Origin: Stenotrophomonas sp. BIO128-Bstrain
GTDB lineage: Bacteria > Pseudomonadota > Gammaproteobacteria > Xanthomonadales > Xanthomonadaceae
Direction of reading: 5' to 3'
DNA: 64,000 nucleotides
Assembly (NCBI RefSeq): GCF_030128875.1
Contig: NZ_CP124620.1
Span: 1,984,001-2,048,000, forward strand
Shown piece by piece: positions 29,454 through 39,117 of this stretch; the first letter of the stretch is position 1; every line of letters starts with the position of its first letter. The notes under the pieces are model-generated. The model did not search any database, was not told the origin of the DNA, and saw only the letters and a program-made list of their open reading frames with translations. The position numbers were made by a program, and so were the translations under genes.

Positions 29454-31366
29454 CAGAACCTAGTGGCCTCACGCGCCGGAAAGGCGAGCACTTTAGCAGA
29501 GCTGACGTGATCGTCCTGTTGCAAAGGAGAAAATTCGGGCATGGTCGCAAACAGAATGCTGTTGATCGCATCAGTATCGTAGCTGGCAATCGCCTCGCGC
29601 AGTTTCGGCACATTGGCCAATACCTGCTCACGCGCGAACGTGCGCACGCCGGCTTCGAGAATCTTCGGATGCGCGGTCGGACGATAATCTTCGTCGGAAT
29701 AGAACAGCGTTTCGTGCAGTTTCTCGCCCGGCCGCAGGCCCGTGTAAACGATGGCGATGTCCTTGTAGGGCTGTTTGCCGGCCAGTCGGATCATCTGCTC
29801 GGCCAGCACGCGGATCGGCACCGGCTCGCCCATGTCCAGCGTATAGATCGCCCCGTGCGAGGCCGACGCGGCCGCCTGCAGGATCAGCTGGCAGGCCTCG
29901 GGAATGGTCATGAAGTAACGGGTGACTTCCGGGTCGGTCACGGTGACCGGACCGCCCTTGAGGATCTGCTCGCGGAACACCGGCACCACGCTGCCGGCCG
30001 AGGCCAGCACGTTGCCGAAGCGCACGGTCACGAAACGGGTGTGGCTGGTCTTCTGGTCCAGGCTCTGGCAGATCATCTCCGCGTAGCGCTTGCTGGCGCC
30101 CAGCGCGTTGACCGGATCGACCGCCTTGTCGGTGGAGATGAAGACGAAATGCTCGATGCGCGCTTCGACGCAGGCGCGCGCCACCGTTTCGGTGGAAAGG
30201 ATGTTGTTGCGCACCGCTTCGCGCAGCTGGCGCTCCAGCACCGGCACCTGCTTGTAGGCGGCGGCATGGAAGACCGAGTCCACCCGCGACAGCGACAGCG
30301 CATGGCGGATCACCGCGGGGTCACCGCAGTCGCCCAGCACCGCTTCCACCACCAGATCCGGGAAGCTGCGCTGCAGCTCGGCCTCGATGGTGAGCAGGAG
30401 TAGTTCACTCATTTCCACCAGGACGATGCGCCCTGCCCCGTGGCGTGCGCACTGGCGGCACAGCTCCGAACCGATCGAACCGCCCGCGCCGGTGACCAGC
30501 ACGGTACGCCCGCCCAGCCAGCCGCGGATCAGCGCCCAGTCCGGCAGGATCGGCTTGCGGCCGAGCAGGTCCTCGATCGCCACTTCCTTGAGCTCACCCG
30601 GCAAGGAATGGCCCAGCAGGATGTCGTTGAGCTTGGGCACCATCCGGAACGGCACGCCGGTGCTTTCACAGATGGCCACCACCCGCTGCATGCCCACGGC
30701 ATCCAGCGACGGGATGGCGATCACCAGCAGCTTGGCGGCGGTCTCGCGGACCACGGCCGGGGCATCTTCCAGGGTGCCCAGGATCGGCAGGCCCTGCAGC
30801 TTGGCGCCCTGCAGATGCGGAGCGTCGTCGAGCAGGCCGACCGGCTCGAAATCACCCGAGCGGCGCAGGTCGCGGACCAGGGCCTCGGCCGCCTGGCCGG
30901 CACCCAGGATCAGCACACGGCGCGCGGTGACGTCGGACTGCAGCGCCTGATAGTCCTTCCATGCGCGGTACAGCAGGCGCGGCGCACCCAGCAGCGCCGA
31001 CAGCGCGAAGGGATAGATGACCAGCACGGACATCGGTACGCCTTCAAAGCGCTTGTACGCCAGGGCGACCACGATGGCGAGCAGGCCGATGAAGCTGGCT
31101 TTGAAAATGTTGAGCAGATCGGCGACGCTGGCAAAGCGCCACAGGCCGCGGTACAGACCCACCCGCCAGAACACCACTGCCTGGATGACCAGCACCAGCG
31201 AGGTGTCGATGTTCCAGAGCGGCAACGCCGGCGCGTCGGCCAGCATCGAGTAGCGGCCGGCGTGCAGCAGCTGCCAGCACGCCCAGACCATGAACAGGTC
31301 GTGGGCCACGATGGCCGCGCGCGGCATCAAGCCGGTAAGTCGGTCCTGCCAAGGCGTCATAAACAA
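29453..31366 (-). CDS. WbpM/FlaA1-type nucleotide-sugar 4,6-dehydratase, membrane-anchored
   Basis: 637 residues. Four N-terminal transmembrane helices (to about 135) are followed by a CoA-binding-like domain with the motif ILGAGQAAE and a C-terminal extended SDR domain with cofactor loop VTGAGGSIGSEL near residue 288. The SDR active site reads STDKAVDPVNALGASKR: the lysine is kept, but where this long-chain group usually has M (or Y in short forms) there is L. Relatives convert UDP-GlcNAc to the 4-keto-6-deoxy sugar for O-antigen. It follows a WbpL/WecA-type gene, as in Pseudomonas. Met3 is an alternative start. Confidence 0.88.
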   Translation of the reverse strand: MFMTPWQDRLTGLMPRAAIVAHDLFMVWACWQLLHAGRYSMLADAPALPLWNIDTSLVLVIQAVVFWRVGLYRGLWRFASVADLLNIFKASFIGLLAIVVALAYKRFEGVPMSVLVIYPFALSALLGAPRLLYRAWKDYQALQSDVTARRVLILGAGQAAEALVRDLRRSGDFEPVGLLDDAPHLQGAKLQGLPILGTLEDAPAVVRETAAKLLVIAIPSLDAVGMQRVVAICESTGVPFRMVPKLNDILLGHSLPGELKEVAIEDLLGRKPILPDWALIRGWLGGRTVLVTGAGGSIGSELCRQCARHGAGRIVLVEMSELLLLTIEAELQRSFPDLVVEAVLGDCGDPAVIRHALSLSRVDSVFHAAAYKQVPVLERQLREAVRNNILSTETVARACVEARIEHFVFISTDKAVDPVNALGASKRYAEMICQSLDQKTSHTRFVTVRFGNVLASAGSVVPVFREQILKGGPVTVTDPEVTRYFMTIPEACQLILQAAASASHGAIYTLDMGEPVPIRVLAEQMIRLAGKQPYKDIAIVYTGLRPGEKLHETLFYSDEDYRPTAHPKILEAGVRTFAREQVLANVPKLREAIASYDTDAINSILFATMPEFSPLQQDDHVSSAKVLAFPAREATRF

Positions 31367-31376
31367 CGTATTCCTT

Positions 31377-32351
31377 CTAGTTGCGCATTCCCTTGCGCAG
31401 GAGCAGCCAAAGGCCGTACGCGAAGATCAACCACGCGATGGCCACGGCAGCCTCCCACCTCGGCTGCAAATTCGTGCATGCATTAAACACTGCCGCACTG
31501 AATATTCCAAAAACAAGATACACCCCGGTGACGAAAGTGTGGCTTGCACCACTTTTCACCGCGCGCTGATAGAGATGCTGCGTGTGGGGTTCCATCCAGC
31601 GCTGTCCGGACAGGATGCGCGAAAGCAATGTGAAGCCTGCGTCCACAAGAAAGGCCGAAAGCGGCACCAGCAACAGCAACCAATGGATATCGGTGTGCAC
31701 ACTGGCCAGGCAGACCAGCGCCGCAATGGCATAACCCAGCGCCCCGCTGCCGACATCGCCCATGAAGATGCGTGCCCGTGGGTAGTTGAACGGCAGGAAC
31801 CCCAGGCAGGCCAGCCCCAGCACCACACCGGCCAGGCCGTAGGGCGGCGGCAGCACCAGCGCAAAGGCAAGACCGGCCAGGATCGCCTGGGTGGTGGCGA
31901 TGCCGTTGATCCCATCCATGAAGTTCCAGATGTTGATCAGCGAGGTGGCGAACAACAGGGCCAGCAGCGCCTGCCAGGGATTGCCACTGGCATGCCAGAC
32001 CAGCCCAGCCAGCAGCGCGGACGCCAGCACATGGACCAGCAGGCGGCGGACCGCCGGCAGCGGCCGATGGTCGTCCCACCAGCCGATCCCGGCCACCAGT
32101 ACCAGGCCGAGCGCGAACACCGCCAGCGTGATCGCGGCCTTGGGCCAGATCACGGCGGCGACCGCGCAGGCCAGCAGCAGGGTCAGGACGATCGCGATAC
32201 CACCGCCGCGAGGCGTCGCCACCCCATGGCTGCGGCGCTCGCCCGGCTGATCCAGCAGATTGCGGCGGAGCGCGTACGCACGTGCGGCCCAGGTCAGGCC
32301 CGCCGATACCGCCAGCACCGCCAGCAGCCCTGCCATCCAGCCCACCATCAT
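31377..32351 (-). CDS. Undecaprenyl-phosphate sugar-1-phosphate transferase, WecA/WbpL family
   Basis: 324 residues with about ten or eleven transmembrane helices. Family motifs appear in order: the N-terminal RRSHGVATPRGGG, the Mg-binding WDDH (about 91-94), NIWNFMDGINGIA, FMGDVGSG and the cytoplasmic HTQHLYQR loop. Such enzymes start O-antigen or exopolysaccharide repeat synthesis by moving a sugar-phosphate from a UDP-sugar to undecaprenyl phosphate. Adjacent to a WbpM-like dehydratase and lapB, it points to O-antigen or a related glycan. The sugar is unknown. Confidence 0.88.
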   Translation of the reverse strand: MMVGWMAGLLAVLAVSAGLTWAARAYALRRNLLDQPGERRSHGVATPRGGGIAIVLTLLLACAVAAVIWPKAAITLAVFALGLVLVAGIGWWDDHRPLPAVRRLLVHVLASALLAGLVWHASGNPWQALLALLFATSLINIWNFMDGINGIATTQAILAGLAFALVLPPPYGLAGVVLGLACLGFLPFNYPRARIFMGDVGSGALGYAIAALVCLASVHTDIHWLLLLVPLSAFLVDAGFTLLSRILSGQRWMEPHTQHLYQRAVKSGASHTFVTGVYLVFGIFSAAVFNACTNLQPRWEAAVAIAWLIFAYGLWLLLRKGMRN

Positions 32352-32354
32352 GGT

Positions 32355-33533
32355 TCAGAGCACCGCGTAGTTGAGCAGCGGCTTGACGGTGCCCCATTCC
32401 TTGCAGCTCGGGCACTGCCAGTGATGCGTGCGCGCGCCGAAGCCACAGCGGGTGCAGCGGTAGGCCGGGTTGCGGACCAGCAACTGGTCGGTGATGTGCT
32501 TGAGATCGTGCAGGGTGGCGGTGGAATCCGCGCCCTCGGCCAGGGTCAGGTCGATCAGCGCCGACTCGCCACGCACCGAGGGGCGGTCCTTGAGCTGGCG
32601 GCCGAGATAGGCGCGCGCGGGGGCGACGCCCTCCTGCTCTTCCATCAGCTGGGTCAGCGCCAGCACCGGGGCGATGCCGCGATAGTGCTCGGTCATCTCC
32701 GACAGGAACGCACGGGCACCACCAAGGTCACCGACCTTGCGGTAGTTCTGCATCAGCGCCTGCAGCACTTCGGGCAGGTACTCCGGATCATTGCGGGCGG
32801 CACGCTCGAAGGCGCGCACGGCGGCTTCGGCATTGCCGGCGTCGTTCTCCAGGCGCCCTTCGATGATGCCGGCACGGACCGACATCGCATCGGCCTGGTA
32901 GGCGCGTGCGATCGCAGCGCGCGCTTCGTCGATCTTGCCGGCGCCACGGTAGCGCTCGGCCAGTTCGCATTCGAACTGCCCGATCAGCTTGCCCATCGGC
33001 TCGCCGGTGACTTCTTCGAAACGGCTGGCGTTGTCGATCGCCTTTTCCCAGTCGCGTTCGGCCTGGTAGATGCCGATCAGGTGCTTGAGTGCCTGCGGGG
33101 CGCGCTGGTCGATCTGGGCCAGTTCGGTGAACACCGTTTCAGCACGATCGAGCAGGCCGGACTTCATGTAGTCCTCGCCCAGGGCCAGCAAGGCCTGTAC
33201 GCGCTGCTGATCGCTGAGATCGGCGCGGTTCACCAGGCCCTGGTGCAGGCGGATCGCACGATCGACCTCGCCACGGCGGCGGAACAGATGGCCAAGCGCG
33301 ACCTGGGTCTCGAAGGTTTCCTTGTCCAGCTCGGCGATGTGCAGGAACAGCTCGATCGCCTTGTCCGGCTGCTCGTTGAGCAGATAGTTCAGGCCGCGGA
33401 AGTACGTGCTGGACAGATGGCTGACCTGGTTGTCGCCATGGCGCTGACCGCCACGACGCCCGATCACCCAGCCCGACAACGCGGCCAGGGGCAGGAACAG
33501 GAAAAACCAGAACCACTCGGAGACAAATTCCAT
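32355..33533 (-). CDS. lapB: Lipopolysaccharide assembly protein LapB (YciM)
   Basis: 392 residues: one N-terminal transmembrane helix (about 6-24, SEWFWFFLFLPLAALSGWVI), some nine TPR repeats and a C-terminal rubredoxin-like metal site with CTRC and CPSC. In E. coli LapB delivers LpxC to FtsH and so sets LPS synthesis rate. It lies 6 bases after lapA and 3 bases before the WecA-like gene, linking LPS control with glycan synthesis in one transcript. Confidence 0.94.
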   Translation of the reverse strand: MEFVSEWFWFFLFLPLAALSGWVIGRRGGQRHGDNQVSHLSSTYFRGLNYLLNEQPDKAIELFLHIAELDKETFETQVALGHLFRRRGEVDRAIRLHQGLVNRADLSDQQRVQALLALGEDYMKSGLLDRAETVFTELAQIDQRAPQALKHLIGIYQAERDWEKAIDNASRFEEVTGEPMGKLIGQFECELAERYRGAGKIDEARAAIARAYQADAMSVRAGIIEGRLENDAGNAEAAVRAFERAARNDPEYLPEVLQALMQNYRKVGDLGGARAFLSEMTEHYRGIAPVLALTQLMEEQEGVAPARAYLGRQLKDRPSVRGESALIDLTLAEGADSTATLHDLKHITDQLLVRNPAYRCTRCGFGARTHHWQCPSCKEWGTVKPLLNYAVL

Positions 33534-33539
33534 CGGCGC

Positions 33540-33824
33540 TCAGCGTCCGTCGAATGTAGAAGAAGAAGGGGGTGCCACGACCACGGCAGGCGCGGCCTTC
33601 TGCGCACGGCGCAGTTTGGCGTACAGCGGGATCACCATGCTGGCGAGCACGAGGCCGCCGCCGATGAGGGCACCGGACAGCAGGGCGATGATGATCGCCA
33701 CGCCGGTGGTGGAATTGATCTGGGTAAAGCCCAGGCTGATGATGATCGGCTGCGAGTTGAGCGCACCGATGATGAGACCCACCACCAGAACCGCCAGCAG
33801 GATCAGCAGACGTACGACGTTCAT
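33540..33824 (-). CDS. lapA: LapA-domain membrane protein
   Basis: 94 residues with two hydrophobic helices (about 4-22 and 42-63) and a basic/Pro-rich cytosolic tail. The region NSQPIIISLGFTQINSTTGV is characteristic of LapA/YciS (DUF1049). It is cotranscribed with lapB in the conserved order ihfB-lapA-lapB. Its exact function is unclear, although it is implicated in LPS assembly with LapB. Confidence 0.88.
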   Translation of the reverse strand: MNVVRLLILLAVLVVGLIIGALNSQPIIISLGFTQINSTTGVAIIIALLSGALIGGGLVLASMVIPLYAKLRRAQKAAPAVVVAPPSSSTFDGR

Positions 33825-33927
33825 GCAGCAGCTCCAGTTCCGTAGGGCTCAAGAGTAGCGGACTAACACTCCGCTCTGCCAGCCGACTCCATGGAAATCA
33901 TGCATCCGCCCCGTGGCGGATGACCCG

Positions 33928-34233
33928 TCAGGCAGGATCGCTTTCCAGCGGCACCACGGCGCTGACGCGCTCACGCAGTTCCTTGCCCGGCTTGAAGTGC
34001 GGGACATGCTTGCCCGGCAATGCGACCGATTCCCCGGTCTTGGGATTGCGCCCCAGCCGTGCCGGCCGGTAGTGCAACGAAAAACTGCCGAACCCGCGGA
34101 TCTCGATGCGATCCCCGCCGGCCAGCGCCCCACCCATCATTTCCAGCAACGACTTCACCGCCAGATCGACATCGTCCGACTTCAAATGCGCCTGTCGGCG
34201 CGCCAGGATTTCGATCAGCTCGGATTTGGTCAT
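33928..34233 (-). CDS. ihfB: Integration host factor beta subunit
   Basis: 101 residues. It begins [14 protein letters not shown], with the DNA-bending arm region [20 protein letters not shown], a close match to IHF-beta. It forms a heterodimer with IhfA and bends DNA sharply at specific sites. It lies between rpsA and lapA, as in most gammaproteobacteria. The C-terminus ([14 protein letters not shown]) is slightly longer than that of E. coli. Confidence 0.96.
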   Translation of the reverse strand: MTKSELIEILARRQAHLKSDDVDLAVKSLLEMMGGALAGGDRIEIRGFGSFSLHYRPARLGRNPKTGESVALPGKHVPHFKPGKELRERVSAVVPLESDPA

Positions 34234-34266
34234 TACGGGCTCTTGGGGAGGAACTCAGACCCTGAA

Positions 34267-34292
34267 ACGGCCCGGACTGATGTCCGGGCCGT
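34267..34292 (-). terminator. Hairpin between rpsA and ihfB
   Basis: Perfect 11-bp stem ACGGCCCGGAC / GTCCGGGCCGT with a TGAT loop, about 30 bases after the rpsA stop. The following minus-strand run is only TTTCA, so it may give partial termination between highly expressed rpsA and ihfB. Confidence 0.65.
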
Positions 34293-34320
34293 CCAGGAAA
34301 CTACGACAGCGACAGGCCGA

Positions 34321-36006
34321 TTACTCGGACTTGTTGCCGTTCAGCTGTGCACGCAGCAGCGCGCCGAGCTGGGTGGTGCCGCTGGAAGCCGAAGAGGACT
34401 GGTATTCCTCCAGCACTTCGCGCATTTCCGCGTCGTCCTTGGCCTTGATCGACAGCTGCAGGGTACGACCCTTGCGATCCATGCCCACGAACTTGGCTTC
34501 CACCTTGTCGCCGACCTTCAGGAACTGGGTCGCGTCGTCCACGCGCTCGTTCGCAACATCGCGAGCGGCCACGTAGCCTTCGATGCCGTCAGCCAGTTCG
34601 ATGGTAGCGCCCTTGGCGTCCACTTCCTTGACCACGCCTTCGACCTTGGAACCCTTCGGGTTGGCAGCCATGTACTGACCGAACGGATCCTGCTCCAGCT
34701 GCTTGACGCCCAGGCTGATGCGCTCGCGCTCCGGATCGACGGCCAGGACGACGGCGTCCAGGTTGTCGCCCTTCTTGAAGTTGCGGACCACGTCTTCGCC
34801 GGTGGTGTTCCAGCTGATGTCGGACAGGTGCACCAGGCCATCGATACCGCCGTCCAGGCCGATGAAGATGCCGAAGTCGGTGATCGACTTGATCTGGCCC
34901 GACACCTTGTCGCCCTTCTTGTGGATGGCAGCGAAGGTTTCCCACGGATTGGCGGCAACCTGCTTCATGCCCAGCGAGATGCGGCGACGCTCCTCGTCGA
35001 CGTCCAGGACCATGACTTCAACTTCGTCACCGACCTGCACAACCTTGGACGGGTTGACGTTCTTGTTGGTCCAATCCATTTCGGACACGTGCACCAGACC
35101 TTCGACGCCCGGCTCGATCTCGACGAATGCGCCGTAATCGGTGACGTTGGAGACCTTGCCGAAGACGCGGCTGTTGGCCGGGTAACGACGGGCGATGTTG
35201 TCCCACGGATCCTCGCCCAGCTGCTTCAGACCCAGCGAAACGCGGTTGCGCTCGCGGTCGAACTTCAGCACGCGCACGTCCAGCTCGTCGCCGACGTTCA
35301 CGACTTCGGACGGATGGCGCACGCGCTTCCAGGCCATGTCGGTGATGTGCAGCAGGCCGTCGATACCGCCCAGGTCCACGAACGCGCCGTAATCGGTCAG
35401 GTTCTTGACGACACCCTTCAGGATCGCGCCTTCCTGCAGCTTGTCCATCAGCTGCTCGCGCTCTTCCGAGTGCTCGCTCTCGACGACTGCACGACGGGAC
35501 ACAACGACGTTGTTACGCTTGCGGTCCAGCTTGATGAGCTTGAATTCCAGCTCCTTGCCTTCCAGGTAGGCCGGGTCGCGCACGGGGCGCACATCCACCA
35601 GCGAACCGGGCAGGAACGCGCGGACATCCTTGATGTCCACGGTGAAACCACCCTTGACCTTGCCGCTGATGCGGCCGGTGATGGTTTCGTTCTTTTCCAA
35701 CGCTTCTTCCAGCTCGTCCCACACCATCGCGCGCTTGGCTTTCTCACGCGACAGAACGGTTTCACCGAAGCCGTTCTCGATGGAATCGAGGGCAACCTTG
35801 ACGACGTCGCCTTCAGCGACATCGATCTCGCCAGCGTCGTTACGGAACTGTTCGATCGGCACGATGCCTTCGGACTTCAGGCCGGCGTTGATCACCACGA
35901 CATCGCCGCGGACTTCAACAACGACACCGCTGACGATCGAGCCCGGCTTCAGCTTGGCCAGATTGGCCTGACTGGCTTCGAACAGCTCTGCAAATGATTC
36001 GGTCAT
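34321..36006 (-). CDS. rpsA: 30S ribosomal protein S1
   Basis: 561 residues from the ATG at 36006 ([20 protein letters not shown]), the usual S1 start; a GTG 7 codons earlier is open. Six S1/OB-fold repeats run along the protein; the last four share motifs such as YGAFV(D/E)L and [11 protein letters not shown]1 binds mRNA leaders and helps load structured messages on the 30S subunit. It lies between cmk and ihfB in the widely conserved cmk-rpsA-ihfB order. Confidence 0.98.
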   Translation of the reverse strand: MTESFAELFEASQANLAKLKPGSIVSGVVVEVRGDVVVINAGLKSEGIVPIEQFRNDAGEIDVAEGDVVKVALDSIENGFGETVLSREKAKRAMVWDELEEALEKNETITGRISGKVKGGFTVDIKDVRAFLPGSLVDVRPVRDPAYLEGKELEFKLIKLDRKRNNVVVSRRAVVESEHSEEREQLMDKLQEGAILKGVVKNLTDYGAFVDLGGIDGLLHITDMAWKRVRHPSEVVNVGDELDVRVLKFDRERNRVSLGLKQLGEDPWDNIARRYPANSRVFGKVSNVTDYGAFVEIEPGVEGLVHVSEMDWTNKNVNPSKVVQVGDEVEVMVLDVDEERRRISLGMKQVAANPWETFAAIHKKGDKVSGQIKSITDFGIFIGLDGGIDGLVHLSDISWNTTGEDVVRNFKKGDNLDAVVLAVDPERERISLGVKQLEQDPFGQYMAANPKGSKVEGVVKEVDAKGATIELADGIEGYVAARDVANERVDDATQFLKVGDKVEAKFVGMDRKGRTLQLSIKAKDDAEMREVLEEYQSSSASSGTTQLGALLRAQLNGNKSE

Positions 36007-36200
36007 TAGATTTACTCTGTTGGACACATGGGCATTGGCCCCCGAAGGGAACCGCTTGATGCCCGCCTGTTGGTCGACCCCGGTAACGCAGGTCGTGTGT
36101 TAAGTAGGAAAACCGCCACGCATCATTGCGGGACGGAGCTTTTGTTGCCTTGCGATGGTGCGACACCGTCGATGGACTGACGGCCCTCCTTTACAACGGA

Positions 36201-36881
36201 TCAGGCACCCGAAACCGGAAGCAGATCCAATACCTTGGCAACGACGGCGTCGATGCCAATACCACTGGTGTCGATGACGACGGCATCGTCTGCCGGCTTC
36301 AGGGGCGCCACTGTGCGCTGTGCATCACGGGCGTCGCGGGCCATGATCTCGCGCAGGAGGTCGTCAAAGTTAACCGAAACACCCTTGTCTTTCAACTGCT
36401 TATGCCGCCGCTCGGCCCGTTCTTCGGCGCTGGCGGTCAAAAACACCTTGAATGGGGCGTCCGGGAAGATCACCGTCCCCATGTCCCGACCGTCGGCCAC
36501 TAGCCCCGGCTCCATCCTGAATGCGCGCTGGCGCTCTTTCAGCGCCGCCCGGACCTCCGGGATGGCCGCGATGGCCGAGGCCAGGGCGCCGGTGGTCTCA
36601 AGGCGCAGCTCGTCGGTGGCGTCGGTCTTGTTGACCAGCACCCGCAGCCCGCCATCGGCCGATTCCACGAAGCGCACGTGGGTGTCGAAGGTGCAGCGGA
36701 CCAGCGCCGAGGCGTCGGAGGTATCGATATCAGCCCAGCTGGCGGCCACGCCCACCGCCCGGTACAGGGCGCCCGAATCCAGGTAATGCCAGCCCAACCG
36801 GCGTGCGACAATGCGGCTGACAGTCCCTTTGCCGGCCCCGGAGGGACCGTCGATGGTGAGCACGGAAGGAAGCTGATTCAT
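36201..36881 (-). CDS. cmk: Cytidylate kinase
   Basis: 226 residues from the ATG at 36881, with AGGGAAA upstream; the 58 codons before it are out of family. The P-loop GPSGAGKGT lies at about 12-20, and the CMP-binding domain includes [20 protein letters not shown] and RAERRHKQL. It phosphorylates CMP and dCMP. It is followed by rpsA with 194 bases between them. Confidence 0.96.
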   Translation of the reverse strand: MNQLPSVLTIDGPSGAGKGTVSRIVARRLGWHYLDSGALYRAVGVAASWADIDTSDASALVRCTFDTHVRFVESADGGLRVLVNKTDATDELRLETTGALASAIAAIPEVRAALKERQRAFRMEPGLVADGRDMGTVIFPDAPFKVFLTASAEERAERRHKQLKDKGVSVNFDDLLREIMARDARDAQRTVAPLKPADDAVVIDTSGIGIDAVVAKVLDLLPVSGA

Positions 36882-37075
36882 GGGTTTCCCTGTAAAATTG
36901 ACCGCCCATTCTAGCCCCTGCCCGGGGCCTCCCGAGACCTTTTTGGTGCAACCACTTGAAAGGATGGAAAAAAGCCCGGTAGAATGGCGGGCTTGAACGG
37001 GCGTCACCTGCCGATTGTCATCTGCATATCGCGGCCGCGCTCCAACCGAATCCAACGTTTACGCCGAGGTATGCA

Positions 37076-37201
37076 ATGAAAGTCCTTTCTTCCCTGAAGT
37101 CGGCCAAGTCCCGTCACCGCGACTGCAAGGTCGTCCGTCGCCGCGGCAAGATCTTCGTGATCTGCAAGTCGAACCCGCGTTTCAAGGCTCGCCAGCGCTG
37201 A
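37076..37201 (+). CDS. rpmJ: Alternative 50S ribosomal protein L36 (YkgO/C-minus type)
   Basis: 41 residues, beginning [20 protein letters not shown] and ending [10 protein letters not shown]. It matches the second form of L36 (YkgO), which lacks the full zinc-binding set of the classic protein and keeps only two cysteines. GAGG lies 6 bases upstream of the ATG, and a strong terminator follows, so it is monocistronic. Zinc-free ribosomal paralogues are often favoured under zinc limitation, but no Zur-like site was recognised upstream, and in this family it may be the only L36. Confidence 0.93.
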   Translation: MKVLSSLKSAKSRHRDCKVVRRRGKIFVICKSNPRFKARQR

Positions 37202-37253
37202 GCCGGCTGGCCTCACGGCCACCACCGGCCCCTCACCGGGCCGGGTGATGAAC

Positions 37254-37279
37254 AAAAAGCCGCCTCCGGGCGGCTTTTT
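37254..37279 (+). terminator. Intrinsic terminator after rpmJ
   Basis: AAAAAGCCGCC, loop TCCG, GGCGGCTTTTT: perfect 11-bp stem with a five-T run, 53 bases past the rpmJ stop. Confidence 0.92.
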
Positions 37280-37380
37280 GCTGCCATTTTTGTTGTAATC
37301 GCCGGGTAGCCACGACCGCCGGTGTCAGACCTGTCGCCGCGGGACCTTCCACCTTCTTGACCACTGGGGAGTAGATCGAG

Positions 37381-37707
37381 ATGAAGCGTTACCTGACCAC
37401 CCTGCCGTTGCTGGCCCTGCTGGCCATCTCCAGCGCCCACGCCGACACCCTGCTGATCGACCGCAGCCGTGAAAAGCCCGCCATCGCCCTGCCCGTCCGC
37501 GGCCAGAGCATGCAGCAGGTCCAGGCCCGGTTCGGCGACCCGGGCGAGCGCCTGGAACCGCGCGGCGGGCAGAAGCGCCAGTGGCCGACGATCAACCGTT
37601 GGGTCTACCCGCAGTTCACCGTCTACTTCGAGAAGCAGAAGGTGATCGACGTGGTGGCCAACCGCGCCGACGCCAACGAGATCGGGCCGAAACCGCCGAT
37701 CCGCTGA
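37381..37707 (+). CDS. Small exported protein of unknown function
   Basis: 108 residues. A clear signal peptide (MKRYLTTLPLLALLAISSAHA) is cleaved after about residue 21, so the protein is periplasmic. The mature part includes RGQSMQQVQARFGDPGERLE and a short beta-rich tail with PQFTVYFEKQKVIDVV. This QVxxRFGxP pattern is reminiscent of SmpA/OmlA-type small domains, though I do not recognise the family with certainty. It stands 47 bases upstream of aguA on the same strand, but the link may be only positional. Confidence 0.75.
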   Translation: MKRYLTTLPLLALLAISSAHADTLLIDRSREKPAIALPVRGQSMQQVQARFGDPGERLEPRGGQKRQWPTINRWVYPQFTVYFEKQKVIDVVANRADANEIGPKPPIR

Positions 37708-37753
37708 CCCCTTTCCCTTTGCCCGCCAGCCGGCGGGCCATCGCATCGAGATC

Positions 37754-38788
37754 ATGAACGACACGCTCCGCTTTCCGGCCGAATGGGAATCCCAGTCCGC
37801 CATCCTGATCGCCTGGCCCCACGCCGACACCGACTGGGCCGACCGCCTGGGTGACGTCGAGGACACCTACATCGCGCTCGTCGCGGCCATCACCCGCTTC
37901 CAGCCGGTGGTGATCATCGTCGCCGACGACGACCTGGAGGCGTACGCCGATGCGCGCCTGCGCTCGAACCGGATCGATACCGACCGCGTGCGGTTCGTGA
38001 CCGCCCAGTACGACGACACCTGGCTGCGCGATTCCGGCCCGATCACGCTCAAGCGCGCCGATGGTGGCTTCCGCCTGCTGGACTTCCGCTTCACCGGCTG
38101 GGGCGGCAAGTTCGACGCCAGCCTGGATGACCAGCTGGTCGGCGTGCTGCATGCCGCAGGCCTGTTCAACAATGCCGAGCTGCAGAGCATTCCGTTCGCC
38201 CTGGAAGGCGGCGGCATCGAGACCGACGGCGCCGGCACCCTGCTGACCACCTGGCAGTGCCTGCACGAGCGTCATCCGGAGCGCAGCCGCGAATCGCTCA
38301 GCGCCGACCTGGCCACCTGGCTGGCCCAGGAGCGTGTGCTGTGGCTGGACCATGGCTATCTGGAAGGCGACGACACCGACGCCCACATCGATACCCTGGC
38401 GCGCTTCGCTTCGACCGACAGCATCGTCTACCAGGCCTGCGATGACGCCAGCGATTCGCATTACGCCGAACTGCAGGCGATGGGCGCCGAACTGGCGGCG
38501 CTGCGTACCGCCGACGGCCAGCCGTACCGCCTGTTCCCGCTGCCGTGGGCGCAGCCGGTGATCGATGAAGGTCGCCGTCTGGCGGCGTCCTACGCGAATT
38601 ACCTGATCCTCAACGGCGCGGTGCTGATGCCGGCCTACGGGGATGTTGCCGACGAGGCCGCGCGTGCGGTGCTGGCCGAGGCCTATCCGGACCGCGAGAT
38701 CGTGCCGGTGCCGTGCCGCTCGCTGATCTGGCAGAACGGCAGCCTGCACTGCATCACGATGCAGCTGCCGGCGGGGTTGCTGGCTTAA
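37754..38788 (+). CDS. aguA: Agmatine deiminase (peptidyl-arginine deiminase family)
   Basis: 344 residues, close to the family length. The guanidinium-binding motif WLRDSGP starts at W90, and the catalytic cysteine is C333 in GSLHCITMQLPAG. Other family blocks are FPAEWESQSAILIAWPH and GGGIETDG. It converts agmatine to N-carbamoylputrescine. The next enzyme, AguB, is encoded 329 bases downstream on the same strand, making an agmatine to putrescine route. Confidence 0.93.
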   Translation: MNDTLRFPAEWESQSAILIAWPHADTDWADRLGDVEDTYIALVAAITRFQPVVIIVADDDLEAYADARLRSNRIDTDRVRFVTAQYDDTWLRDSGPITLKRADGGFRLLDFRFTGWGGKFDASLDDQLVGVLHAAGLFNNAELQSIPFALEGGGIETDGAGTLLTTWQCLHERHPERSRESLSADLATWLAQERVLWLDHGYLEGDDTDAHIDTLARFASTDSIVYQACDDASDSHYAELQAMGAELAALRTADGQPYRLFPLPWAQPVIDEGRRLAASYANYLILNGAVLMPAYGDVADEAARAVLAEAYPDREIVPVPCRSLIWQNGSLHCITMQLPAGLLA

Positions 38789-38789
38789 G

Positions 38790-38814
38790 CGCCACGACCA
38801 ACGGTCGTGGGCTA
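38790..38814 (-). repeat. SMAG/GTAG palindrome
   Basis: Minus-strand GTAG followed by CCCACGACC, loop GTT, GGTCGTGG, directly after the aguA stop. Confidence 0.75.
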
Positions 38815-38853
38815 CCGCTGTTTGCCAGACCACCGACGCACTGGCTAAGGGAT

Positions 38854-38951
38854 GGCGGGTGCGGAGGTGCGGGACCGTCAGGGCGCCATGGATGGCGCCC
38901 ACGAGCTCCCAGGGAAGGGTTTACGGCGCGTCCCGCACCTCCGCACCCGCC
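38854..38951. repeat. Large inverted repeat with nested hairpin
   Basis: Arms of 22 bp, perfectly complementary, at 38854-38875 and 38930-38951. The 54-base interior starts with a second perfect hairpin (38881-38900: GGGCGCCAT, GG, ATGGCGCCC). The arms are purine/pyrimidine skewed. This could be a structured RNA, a terminator-like element or a dispersed repeat family distinct from SMAG. Confidence 0.8.
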
Positions 38952-39001
38952 AGCCCAGCCGCCGCAGCCACGCGCTTGGGCTTGTCTCGATACTGCTGCG
39001 G

Positions 39002-39024
39002 AGCCGGCCAGCGGCCGGCACTAC
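39002..39024 (-). repeat. SMAG/GTAG palindrome
   Basis: Minus-strand GTAG with TGCCGGCC / GGCCGGCT stem, identical to the copy at 28536-28558. Confidence 0.85.
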
Positions 39025-39117
39025 CCGACGCGTGGGTGTCAGCCATTTAGCAGCCAGCACGCTGCGTGCACCCATCCGCGATAAACTGCGTTTTTCCCCT
39101 TGCAGGACCGTCTCCGG

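Larger units (their letters stand above)
38789..39117. other. 329-bp aguA-aguB spacer with three structured elements
   Basis: It contains a SMAG palindrome (38790-38814), a 22-bp inverted repeat with a nested hairpin (38854-38951), a second SMAG (39002-39024) and the aguB leader. No coding frame in it is convincing. Confidence 0.75.

Noticed and set aside
36007..36200. Riboswitch or S1 autoregulatory leader upstream of rpsA
   Set aside because: The 194-base spacer may hold the promoter and leader, but I could not identify a defined motif or hairpin in it.
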